A stretch of 64,000 bases of DNA from Lethocerus indicus. Taxonomy: Eukaryota > Arthropoda > Insecta > Hemiptera > Belostomatidae. A model generated the notes under the pieces. That model had not been told where the DNA came from. It ran no database searches and saw only the letters and a program-made list of their open reading frames with translations. The position numbers and the translations under genes are program-made. The stretch is taken from the NCBI GenBank assembly GCA_019843655.1, contig JACDQD010000001.1:37003392-37067391 (forward strand). Direction: 5' to 3'. Positions 25,501 to 38,300 of the stretch are shown one piece after another; the first letter of the stretch is position 1; each line of letters begins with the position of its first letter.

Positions 25501-28500
25501 TATTTATTTGTTATAACCGCGAAGCCAGCTACATCGGAGCGAAATCTTTGGATATTTCCGAGGTAGGGACATATAGGCCGAACGGGGCATTTTGGTCGGT
25601 ACCGAATGGAGAATCCGACACCGAGTCATGTGAGATGTAGCTTTTAAAAAGTATTCCCTGTAAAAAAAGTAGCACACACTGAACTATGCAGAGTTAAACT
25701 ATTCGATTGGTTTCGTTTAACGAGTCCGTTCATATAATTCTGATAGCGTCTCATTTCTCTGCTAATTGTTAACGTGAAAACGAAATTTCTAAATGCCCCG
25801 TATTGTGCGGGAGCGAATGAACCGATACAAAAATTAATCTTTCGGGTTTTCGATCATTATTTTTCTCTATTATTAATCACTAATAATCTCTGCAATAATA
25901 ATACGCATAAAAGTAGAAAGGCGGGCGAGTCTGAGTGGGCTTTTATTTGCTCTAAAATCGTAAATATTGTTAACATTTTGAACCTATTTATTCCAATAGG
26001 TTTAAGCAAATTGAATGTCAATGTGATAGGTTTCGGCCTCGCAATTGAAACTGTGCTCGGACTGAACCTTAGTTCAATTTAGGTCTTGAAATTCTTATTT
26101 TAGACTGGAAAGACTAAGACTAACTCGTGGCCGATGTTTTTGAACCAATTAGTACATTCGGAAACTCCCCTTATAGGCAGAGCGCTCTTTTTATTCTAAA
26201 GAGGAATAAAACGTGAGTTTTAAATGTAGATATAGATATACCGATAAGTATTCATAATTTCAGAAGGGTGATACTACAGGAGAATATATTTGGTACGTCT
26301 TTGTTTACAGTAAGTAAAACATTTTCCGAAGAAGCACTTTTTCTCGATTAGAGGATGAAAATTATAAGATGAAATCGACAAGTATAGTTACTTTTTTCCT
26401 GGCCAAGTAACCGCGTACCCCGGCCTGTATTTTGGAAACCGCCTGGTGCTCCAGTTGGGAGCCCTGATCGGGGGCCACTAGTAACGTCTCCGGTTCGTCG
26501 GTGTACGATGATTGGAGAGCGTCGAAGTCCGGAGGTGGGAGATCCTCTAGGCCCGTCTGCTCCCCGAAAGTGCCGTTCCCGGTCAGAGAGGACGGCGAAT
26601 CTTCAATATTCTGAAAAATGATATCAGACAATATCAGACAAATCCGCCAACATTTCTGAAATTTCGAAGATTTTCAATTTTTCAACTTTCCTTTATGGGG
26701 CAAGTATATCCACCGCAGTGGGCGGAGTATGGGACAAAGCCGCAAAAAATCTTACCGGATAGGTGCAACATACTTAATTTCGCCACGGAGAGACAAAAAC
26801 TTCATAATTTTACTGTATTAATATGTAGGACTGTACGAATATTTATATCCGAAATCTAATATATACTTAAATTCGGTCGGGAAAGCGTAAATAAAAATTA
26901 CTCACCTCGAAATAGTCTTCCGTCTTATCGGCGGTACTTTTGTCTTCGAGTACCTGTGTCGGACTCTGAGTTTTTCCGGAAGAGTCGGCGGATATTTCTT
27001 TAACGTTGAGCGTCGAGTCGGGTGACTCCTGTTGTAGATGGCTCTCGGTTTCTGTCTCGGACTTGTCCGAAATCTGGGTGAGACTGGCTTCCCTACCGTC
27101 GGTCGAAGTGCCGTTGTTCTCCGAGCTGTCGTCCACCGGCCGGGTCATCATAATTTGAACGGCCTCTTCGCATATTTCGTCCACCTCCCCTTTGACGGTC
27201 TCGATGATGCTGTCGGTGAGTCCGGAAAAGCGTTTTTGCCTTTCCAGGTCCCTCCTGGTCCGGTAGCCGCGGACGGCGGCCTGTATGGTCGTCGCCGCCG
27301 AATTCAACTTCTCCTCCCTCGCGGCATCCCAGTCTTCCGCTCCTCCTCGTAGTCCGCCGGCCTCTCGCCCGGCCCCAAACCCTCGGCGCTCGCTTCCTCG
27401 GAAAGTCCGTCCGTCGGACCGCTGTTAGTCCTCAAGTCTTCCTTCGAAATTGAGCCGGATCCTTCGGGATCGCCGGAATCGTTGTCGGACTTGTCTTCCC
27501 CCCCGGTGAGGGTTCCGTCAGTGGTCGGGGCTCGGTCGTCCGGTGGTGTATCGGCGGTGGTGGGGCGGCTCTCGGTGGACGGGGAGTCGTCTCTGGAGGG
27601 CGTTCCGTCGCTCCGGCAAACCGAGTCCCGTTCCGGTTTGGGGAGAGAGCGGGCGGTGACCGGGCTGCTCGGAGGCGACTTCGAGCCGGTGTCCGTGTCG
27701 CTTTTCGGTTCGACGTTGGCCTCCGGGCTGACCGCGTTCGAACGCTCTTCGGGAGTTCTCGGCCGGCTATCCGGCTTTTCGGTTCCTGCTCGAGATTTTT
27801 GTTCCCGTTCTCCGCTCTTCCCTTCTTCCTCCCTAGCGATTACTACGTCCCGTGTACACGGCTCGTCTTCTGTTCCGGAATCGGACGGGACGACAGTAGC
27901 CGACTGTGGTACAGCGGTCGTTTTTTCGCTCGACGTATCTTTTTCCTTCGCTGCTTCGACCCTATCTTTCGCCGACTCGGTTTCGGCCGGCGAATCGCGC
28001 GGTTCTCCCGGTGCGGTGGTATTCACGGTTTCTTCTCCGCCGCCTTCTTTCGTCTCCTCTATCTCCACAACGGCAACTTCCGGTCTGTTTCCCTCGGCGA
28101 CATCGGGCTTTTCGCCGGCGACGGTCGCTACTTCCGTCGGCTCGGCTTCTGCGCCTTCTTCCGCCGAAATATCTTTAGGAACTTGTTCCGATCGGGTTTC
28201 GCCCACCTCCGATTCATGCGGCGTAGGAACTTCTGGGATCGCGGTTTCCGCGACTTGCGGTACGGGGGCGGGCGCCGCCTCTGCGACGTCGGGAACCTCG
28301 GTATTCTCGGTTTCTTCTTCGGTGGGAATTTCATCCGCCATAGTTTCGGTAATTGTAGGAATTTCGCGATGCCGGAATTGTTCCTTCTCGGTTTCGGCTA
28401 CCGCCGACGTTTCTTCCGCAACCGCGGGGACTTCCGCAGGCTGCGTTTCTTCTACAGTAGGATTTTCTGCCGGATTCGGTTCCGGTACAGCGGGTATGGA

Positions 28501-31500
28501 TTCTACCAGGGTTTCGGTAATCGTCCGGACTTCTGGACGGTCGGGTTCGGCGTGAACGCCTTCCGGTTTCGGTTCCGTCGATGGGGGCCCTTGCGGAACG
28601 GGTTCCTGGAGGGGCGCGAGAGTTTCATTCTCGTCGTTAGGCTCTCCCGGCTCGGATTTTGAATTGTCACCGACGAATCCTTCGACGACGGTCGGTATGA
28701 CGGGCGCCTGTTGTTGGGGACTGGAGGAGGTGTTGGCGGTAGTTCCTAGGATGGCGACCGTTCCTGTGGATGCGGCCAAGGTCCTAACCGCGGTCGCTTC
28801 CACTCCGTACGACGTGTCGTTGCTCTCGGGCTCTTCCGGCTGCTTCTCCTCCAACGCGGAAACTTTGTCGCATTCCCCCCCGGTTTTACCATTTTCATCT
28901 TTGTTGTTCGACTCGTCCGTCGAAGAAGGCGAGACGCCCGGAGTAGTTTGAACTGCAAAAGAAATCAATCAGTTTGGTTTCCGTTGGTTTGGATCGGTTT
29001 GGGCTTCCATCCCTTCTCGCCAGTTTGATCTTTCGCCAGACCGGTATCGGCCGCTCGCCGTCCTCGAGAGCCGTTTCTGTCGGTAGCTCGAGTTTTACCT
29101 CTACAGAACCGATATAAATATATGGTGGGTTTATGTGGGCGTAACTTTCACGGTAATAGTGAAGTGACCTTGGGGACAGGATGCCCAACGAGCCGGATTG
29201 ACTCGCCGCCTGACTGACAGAAACGGCTACTGAAGATGGCGAGCGACCGAAACATATCATTCAAAACACCAAACCGGTGAGGAGACAGAAGATCGAGGCT
29301 AAGAAATTAATCGGTTTAAGCGATTTCAACCTACGAGATATGTAGGCATCCGATACCTTTTAACATATTAGAGAGAGGACGTTTTAAACAAAATATACGC
29401 CGAATTTAATTCTTGCTTTAGTCCGAGATACCGCAGGAAGAACGGGTAGCGGTGTTGACCTCCCGCTAGTCTCAGATTCTTGCTGCATTTAGACCACCCG
29501 AGTTACAGTGGAAGGGTTTTTGACCTTTTAAAACGGCCCTCCCGGATGTCGTAGGCTTACGACGTTTCGGAACTTGCACCGGTACCATTATCGGGAAAAT
29601 TAAATTCTAATTTATTATTTGCTTCATTAAACAAAAGTTATCCTTATCTTGCAAGCAATTGATACGTCCGAATATTTGTGTATACACGCGTAAACGATAA
29701 AATAATCATCTTTTCGATTAATACAATTTTAAACTGAACATTTAAATCGACCAGTTCGACAAGAGAGAGTTAACTGTTTAAGAAAAGAAATGTTAAACCG
29801 GTCTTGGACGATCCTCTCTAGACACGATGTTGTTCTCAATCTACAGAAAATGGGATATTATAAATGTGTCAACCGAGTAGCCCTTAGAGAACGAACAATG
29901 ACATTAAGAGCGTTTGACCCGAGCTGTGTCGATTGGAGTAGAATGCCTCCATTAAGCAGCAGTGCCACTTCGGACGCTCGGACCAAATAAGAACCCCGAC
30001 TCCGATCCCATACTCAAAATAACGATTCCCCTTAGCAACAACGAGATAATATTAATGATAAAAAAACAAATGCGGATAGGAAGAATATGGTGAATGATTC
30101 TATTATCAATTTTAACAAGATCCCTTCACCAAAACCCTTAAAAATGCTAAATAAGTTTTTAATTATTAAAATTAATAAAACGTTAATATAAAAACGTATT
30201 TAGCAGTTAATTATTAAAGTAACTCCAAGAATATAAGAAAATATTACGAGCGCGAGTGAGCGGATTAAAAATAAATTGTTCTAAGATTGTTTTACTATTG
30301 ACGGTTTCTTCGATTTTATTCTTATTATTAGCCTAAATGAAACGACTCGAAGGAAGGATGAAAGACACCATGAAAGAGCCTGTCACTGAAAAAAACAAAT
30401 CAGTCAGATTGAGAGCAAAACTTTCACTCGTGCCAATAGGACGAATGAATGAACCAAAAAAATAACTAACCTAAATAAATCTCCCCTTCTCGTCGTGGTA
30501 ACGGATGAGAACTCCGAACAACCAGACATTTTTCCATCAGCAATATTCCAACGCCTTGAACTTAGTTAAAATAGAAAATAAAACTAACGAAATAAATGAT
30601 CGAATTTAGTAGGAAGAAAGAAGCGTCGAATATTTAACGATCGCGTATTTCATGGCGATACGTGCCGGTAAATCGTCTACCCGAGGACGTATCCGGCGGG
30701 AGTTCGGAAACGTCGGGAGCATACCACACCGAGGGAGCTCTGGCGGACAAATTCCGATAGATTCGACACCAACTCCGGTTGTGGAATATCCTTGTTCGTT
30801 ATTCGAGGAGCCGATTTAAATTAACCTGGTACGATGTAAACATCTGGGTTTATATGCTTACAATTTTCCTGTAATTACTTATCGGTTATGATAACGTGCA
30901 ACGGATCACTGATTATCACAAACAACGTACGAACTGTGTCATAAACATAAACTCGTATTCTTGGCAATGATGGTTTTTGCAAATAAAATATTAAACACTA
31001 ATTTCTACCTCCAGGGGGAGTATTTTAAATTCCGCGTAAATTAACGCATTGTACTAAATGTTTATACGCGTATATTTGTGTACCTGTCGGTAAATATAAC
31101 CGTGTATCTTTTGGGGCCGATTGATAAAGCCATCGTCGGGTGTAGTCGATATTTAGGGAGTGTTGGGACGTAATGGAATGGGAGGTAATGGCGGTGTAGA
31201 GTTACCGAGTTAAAGGTTGACGGTCGCTCTCTATCGGCCGGCCTCTAGAGGGATCACCCACCAAAGCCCAGAATATGTTTACAAAACATTTTCCTATTTC
31301 CACCGGGAAAAGAACTTTTAAACGTCCGGCGCGTGGGATAGTGGGACGAGGAGGCCCAAATCATTCGCGAATCATTTTTCGTTTTTTCCCTTTTGTTCGG
31401 TACACAATTATAATTGGCGCTTCTGTTGACGAAGCGAATATTTTTGTCCTCGATCGTCCGGTCGGTACATTGGATCGGAGGAGATGGAAAGTTTCGTGAA

Positions 31501-32269
31501 ACATGCGTACATGTCCGAACAACGACCGTAATAAGAGATATATAATACAAATAAATCCTAATTCGGTTCAGGATCAATTGGTTGTAATACAATAATTGTA
31601 TACCATTCGACATACCAGTCTGCCCGAATTTTTATATTTTGGAAACATTTATTTATTATAGATATTTGTAGGGCGGGGGGGGGCATAAGGTGGAAACGCC
31701 CGTCCCGGTGCGGTGGAGTGCCGATGTCCCCTCGTTTCCGGTTCTGTATTGGACCGGTTTCCCGCCTCTATTTAAGGATAGATGATTTTGCTGTGACGAT
31801 TCCTGCGTCTAGCGATATCTGAGAATAACCGGGTGCAGCGATAAGCGGTGGGGACTACCGATAAGCCGGTGACTAAACGCCAGAACTCAAAACCGGTCAC
31901 AGAGCAACAACAACAACAACAACAAAGGGAGAGAACAAAAGTGCGACAGCCTCGAACTTATTAGTTTTCAATAGCTATGAAAATTACGCCCATCGTTGTG
32001 CGCACTCGTATGGAGAAATGTGGCCTGTCTTAATTTATCCTTATCCTTAAATCGTCATTATCAGCATACAGTCCAACAAACTAGATGAGATTATATGCTC
32101 GCTAACAGGAGATAAACCAGGGATTTAAAGGGAACACAATCCGGTAGATCGGCTCTATTAGATTAGTGTTCCTTGGTTATCGCATTACCTAAAACAGGCC
32201 TCAAAATGTGATTTCTCTCGGGAGGTACAACTGAAATTAACATTTCCTAGAAAATTTATGGAAGCAGAT

Positions 32270-32323
<54 letters not shown>

Positions 32324-35300
32324 TTAATTTCAGATAATAATAAGCCGTATGTAAAATTTCTGAAATAGCCGAAATAGCGGGATAAAAACGGCATAAAATA
32401 ATAAGGAATAAGAGTATAGAAATATATTTTCATAGTGGAGGGTTTTTCCCTTTAATTTTTATCCTCCGTAATTAACTTATTACTGTAAAATCCGTGTTCG
32501 TAAATTTAATAAGTGTCTTTTAATAAAGAGCTTTTATTTTCAACAAACAACACAAGGTTGCCATCTGTCGGATCTGACGATTCGGATATTTTCGAAATAA
32601 TTGAAAAATATTCCAACTGTCGTATAATACGTTTAGATTGTGTTCAATCAACCCGCACAAGAACCAAACCTTTACTAATCCCAGCGGATAGGACAGAGCC
32701 TAGAGACGTGTCGAGAATTACGAACAGAAAATAATAATATCGAAATATTTATGTCGAACAAACACCAACTTTAGGGCCATCCCAGTCCGCGGTACCCTCA
32801 TCTTAAAGACCGAACGATCGAATAATGTTTCTGGGTGGAAAATCTCTAAAGAAAACGTCGAAAAAATGCGTACCACCGTGAGAACGCGGGACACCTCACC
32901 GAAACAAATGGACTCTGTGAGATAAGTAAAGTCGAATTAATTAAATAATCTGTAAAAGGTTTGTTAGGTTGTAAAATAAATAGGAAATTGGTGGGGCAGC
33001 GCTATGTAAAAGACATACCTTGTTTGGAGCGGTAGTTGCCCATGGATTGGACTAACTGGAGTGAAGTGGACCTCGATCGGCACTGTTCTAAACTTAGTCA
33101 ATCCCCCGCCACGCGTTCCCAGTCGCCCCCTACTTCGACCCAACCTACTTGTTTTCTTATTAGATCCAATTTTCTCATTAATTCCCTTACCCGTCTATTA
33201 AAATGTTAACGACCGTGATAGTAATCCGGCGGCTTAATTTAGGTTGTCGCGAGATAGGTCGGAACCGTGGACCGGACCGATTATTGCCGCATTTTCTGTC
33301 CATCTTACCCCTGGACAACCTTCAAGGCGGTGTCAAATCCGAAGTATTATTGTAGATTTCGCGTGTTTCTGTCTCCTCTCCCTGGTTTGCTCTTTCGCAA
33401 GACCGGTTTTCGCCATCTTTAGTGTTAGTTTAGTCACTTTGCCACTTTGGGTGTTTTTTGGGCATCCTCACTGCACTCTCACTGTCACTTGTACAGCGCT
33501 AGTTAATCGGTGCAAGTGCACCCAACGAGCTTTAGCTAAGTACATTTCCTTACCACACTCAAGGGGGCTCTAGTTAATCTATGTGTAAAAATTTGTATCT
33601 AAAGAGAAAGCAAAACGTTCAGAGACAAATGAAAACTTAATATTGTAAGATAAAAATAAAAAGGTAAGTTATAACAAAAATGTACTTAACTAAAGTTCGT
33701 TGGGTTCACCTGCACCGATAAACTAGCGCCCCCTGAGGGTGGTGCAGACATGTACTTAACTAAAGTTCGTTGGGTGTACTTGCACCGATAAACTAGCACC
33801 CCCTGAGGGTGGTGCAGACTGTACTTAACTAAAGTTCGTTGGATGCACTTGCACCGATTAACTAGATAACTAAGAATAAACTTTTTTCAATAAATTTTGG
33901 ATCGAACAGGAGGTGCAGTGAGGATGCCCAAAAAACATTCAAAGTGCCAAAGTGACCGCTACACCGCTACTGAAGATGGCGAGTAGCCAAAACTGTGAGT
34001 TTAACCGCCGGGATTATTCGGCCGGTGTATAGTAACGTCTTCGTATTCTCGACGCCCTATAAAGATGGCTGTTTATAAACGCCGTTTGTCCTAAATAAAC
34101 AATAAAACGTGGAGGCCGGCCGGCGGTTCCGCCAGCAGAACTTCCCAGACTTGACTGCCGCCGCTAACTAGCGCTGCCTCAGGCCGTTAACAAAAATATA
34201 AGTTTTATTTATTAATGACCGAGCTAGAAGATGCGCTAAAGTCGGGTTTAGAACGGGAATAGTTGCTCGCTTTGTTCGACGTCCGCGTCTGCGTATTCGC
34301 GAAAATTAAACAGCTATTAGGACGAATGAAAAAACGTTTCGCATCGACCGCTGAACGATTGGCAATTAACAAACCGACAGAACGATGGAATACTACTGAC
34401 GACGGCAGGAGGCCGAAATAGCGACATTTATCGTAACCAATTTTAATCGATCAAAGATTTTATGTTCGAAGCTAATCGATAGCGGCCGTCCGTTACAAAT
34501 TACATTATATTGGGGAGCACGAAAAAATAAAGACTCCGCACTTGGGTCAATCAATAGAATGGACGAAAACAAGAAAGATTTCGGCCGTTTATTGGAATAG
34601 ATCGGAATAGTTTATCTCGCCCGGACCTAACAATGAACAAATACAACTTTAATGTCCGTGATAAAAAATAAATCTTATCTCGGCGAAAGATGGTAAATAT
34701 ACATCTTCAGTTGTGAATACCGTTCCCCGGTGTTATATTTACGGTATAAAAACGAAACTTTTACCACCTTTTGGGTGGCATCAGAAAAGGCGGATAGTAA
34801 TAAATGTTATCATTTATTTGTAACATACAGAATATGCGGATGGCACAGATCATTTCACCGATAATTTAGATTTATAACTGCGGGTGGCCAGCTTGCACGT
34901 AATGGTACCGCTTCTTAAAATCAGTCCGATAGAGTGTCCGATAGGATCGAATAAATTCGATGCAATTCGAACGAGACAACGGCTACAAATAACTGAATAA
35001 ATGTCTTCCTCAGTATATATACCTCACTTTACATACTCTGTTCCTCTGACTTTTGCATAATTTTCTCCATTGTCTAATCCGATTTTTCAGTAAGCCGGTA
35101 TGTCCAAATATTGTCGTTTATAAACCTGGTATGATAAATGTTTCCTATCCTAATCGTGTAGCTTCCATAAAATTAAAAAAAAACATAAAGGATAAAGGCT
35201 CAAGGTGCTTCGAGTATATAAAACGCAATACTTGTTGAATCGGAAACTGAAGTGTGCGCGAGAGTGTGAGCAGTACGTTGACGTTACTTAACTTCGATGT

Positions 35301-38300
35301 TCGTATAACATACACACTAATAGATAGCCCTTCCATGCCTCTTAGGAGATCAATGTACATTTGGTAAACCCCAATTTGAGCGGCCTCACGATGGAAAAGC
35401 GTTTTCTGGGGAGGTGCCCACATATTTGTTTCTATTTAAAATTTTCCTCTCCACTCGACATACCGAAAGAAAACTGTCGTCTAGAGTTAGCCCACTACAC
35501 ATCCGACACATTATTGTACACTGACAGTCGTAATAACATACAGGAAGGTTAGGTTAAAATAATAATTACTTTCAATAAAATATTAATATTCGCAAAAGAA
35601 AAAACCGAGTTTTAAAACATTTTCGGATTAAATACCCTCTTCGTAAATTAATTTCCGATATTCGGGTCCACACGATTAGTGGACAAGCGTGAAGGTATAG
35701 GCGTGTAATCGATAATCCTTTATAATTTATTAGCTTCGAAGGAAGTTGGTCTCAGTTCAGTTTTCTACAACTGCCATCGTGTTTTGAAAAGTAAAAAGGC
35801 GAAACTTTTAGAAATGATATCCAGCTACGCGTTAGGACAAATTACTCAAAAATAAATCCCGTAACTAAGTTTCATTTACTGGAATTGGTTTCGGATTTTT
35901 TAAAGGGGTTTTTCGAACAATCCATTTTGAAGCCTAATTTCGAGACTATAAAAAGCAAAATTCCAATTTATCGACACAATGAAATCGTGAAAATGGAAAT
36001 TTAGAGGTTATAATGCGCTCTGGAGATAAGGTCGCGGAATCGTCCATCCAGGAGCAGAGCGTGGTTTCGCATATATTTCGAAGTGGTTTGTGCCGCCGTT
36101 ATTATTTATTCCGTCTACCCCCTTTAATTATCTCGAACAATATTCATCTATATAGAATACGGGTGATCACTTAACAAACAATCGACCATGTTCATTTCTT
36201 AGTTTTTAATACTGAATTATAGGCAATATACTGAATTATTAGGGCAATTATAGTAGAGAAAAAAGACAGCATTTAAACCTAAATTTTATATCGCGATCCT
36301 TCGTCATAGAATTAATATGAAGAATAGTGGGCGGAGGTAGGAACAGCCCAAATACAATTCGGAGTAATCGATACATCTAATAGTATTTACTACTTGTAAA
36401 TTTCAAAATTAATTTTATAGGACGAGCTATTTATAGATTAATTTTATAAATTTGGTGTTATATATAACGGACGGAAATTCGTATTAATATAATAATAAGC
36501 TACTGATAATAGTACAGAGTAGAGGTCGATATAAAAATTCTTAAGTGGACCAGGATATTTCGGTTATTCGATGTAAAATCCAGCGCCCGGTAATTCGATT
36601 GGACGAAGATAGCTTTATTTAGTCGAAGATATTTATAAATATGTTCCTGCCTATAGGGAGGATGGTCGGAATGGGCGGGGGCGGGGCTCGGAATATCATC
36701 GCCGCGATTTTACTCCCGATCTCCGATATTATTTCCCCGACCCGTTTCTTCTTCCGCTGCCTGCCTCCGCCAACAACAACGCGTCGCTAGAGCAAATCGT
36801 ATTACCGAAGAATGCTATCGACGAAGGCGAGATAACCGGTCGCCTCACAGATAAGACAACCGAGACAAAACGCCCTAAGATAATCGCGTACAAAGTATAG
36901 CGATAGTATATTTTCCAAGGGAAGGGCATTATAAGTTAACGGAGTGTTTGTGTCAAGTTTCGTCGGTCGGAATTTGGCGAAGATGAAAGGCTGGAGGAGG
37001 GACGGAGGGGCTGTCGAGAAATCGTCGCCTATTCGATGGACAAATTATTATTTTATAGATTATAATCGTCTCCCTATATATTTTTAGCCGCGTCTAATTT
37101 AAGTCGGTCCGTATTTTTAGTTCCCGTCTATATCGCGCCGTAATAAATCTGCGATTCGTAAGCACACGGCTATAAACGCGAATGACATTTCATCGCTCTG
37201 AGGAAAAATATAGAACGCGATCGGCGTCTTCCATTCTCGTTATAGCGATATAGACGCGCTAAGTTGGCGTTTACCAGACTAGGCGTTAATCGTGGCGATA
37301 AATTTTCCTGCGGGCGTAATCTAGCCAGCCGTCTCGGTACAGAGCAAATGAAATAAACACGGGTATTGACCTTGTTTTGTAAATGAATCTACTCACGGCC
37401 GCCCCCGACACAGCCTTACTCTATCCGCTCGTCATAACATCTACTTAATAAGAAGACTAACACGTGGTTTAAAAGAGGCGCGCGCCCGAATTAATGCCTT
37501 AATAATTATATTAAATCTCGCCCTATCTCTCCCTTTCCTCCGGCTCCTAAGCAACGCCTATTTCGAATTTAACGGAGCGCACCTACGGACGGTGGCGGAC
37601 ATCACACCCCGAGCGATATTCCTCACCGGCTCCCAGAACGGTGAAAAGGTGAAAGCTGAACGCTTTAAACGTTGGAAAAAATAAATTCTAAAAAAATAAA
37701 GTTCGGCGAGAAACAAATCTCAGTTATCCGGTATTTCCCTGAGTATTTTCTTCCGCGAGTATAATCCTTCCTTTTCTACTTAGTATTCGCGCCCCAAAAA
37801 CCCAGATAACAACCCTAATAACGAACGTAACGGCAGTGAAATACACCTTATGTAAATGGGCGTCACCCGAAAATTGAATGCGTTGCGCGGGGATTTCGCC
37901 ATTTTACCCCCTGCCTAATACTAAAGTGCCGGACAAAAACCAGAGCTCCGTTCCCAATCCGGAAGGCAATTCGTAAGGGAAGCGACACACTCGACGCTTT
38001 ATTATTGAGGTTAATGGTCGGGTACCGCCGGGAAGCTTCGTTTCCGCGCTTGGAAATTAAATCCCGGAGAGGAGAGAAGGTTTCACGGGTAGGCACGCGA
38101 AATCAAAACCAAGTATTAAGTTAACCGTCCGAGTGGTCGGACGAGCGTTATCTCTTGGAGCGTCGCGGTGTCCTATCGACCTCCCAAAGTCGATAGAAGA
38201 TAGATCGATGGGAATATTTGCGGCCGGTATTGGTCGACGTCCGATCCGAGACCGAGCGCGGAAAATATGTAACGCCGGCTTGTAGTATTTAGAAAACCGC

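Noticed and set aside
27482..28555. 357-codon plus-strand open frame opposite exon 2 of the igloo-like gene
   Set aside because: Antisense of a low-complexity acidic coding region; no splice or start support and Ser/Val-rich shadow composition.
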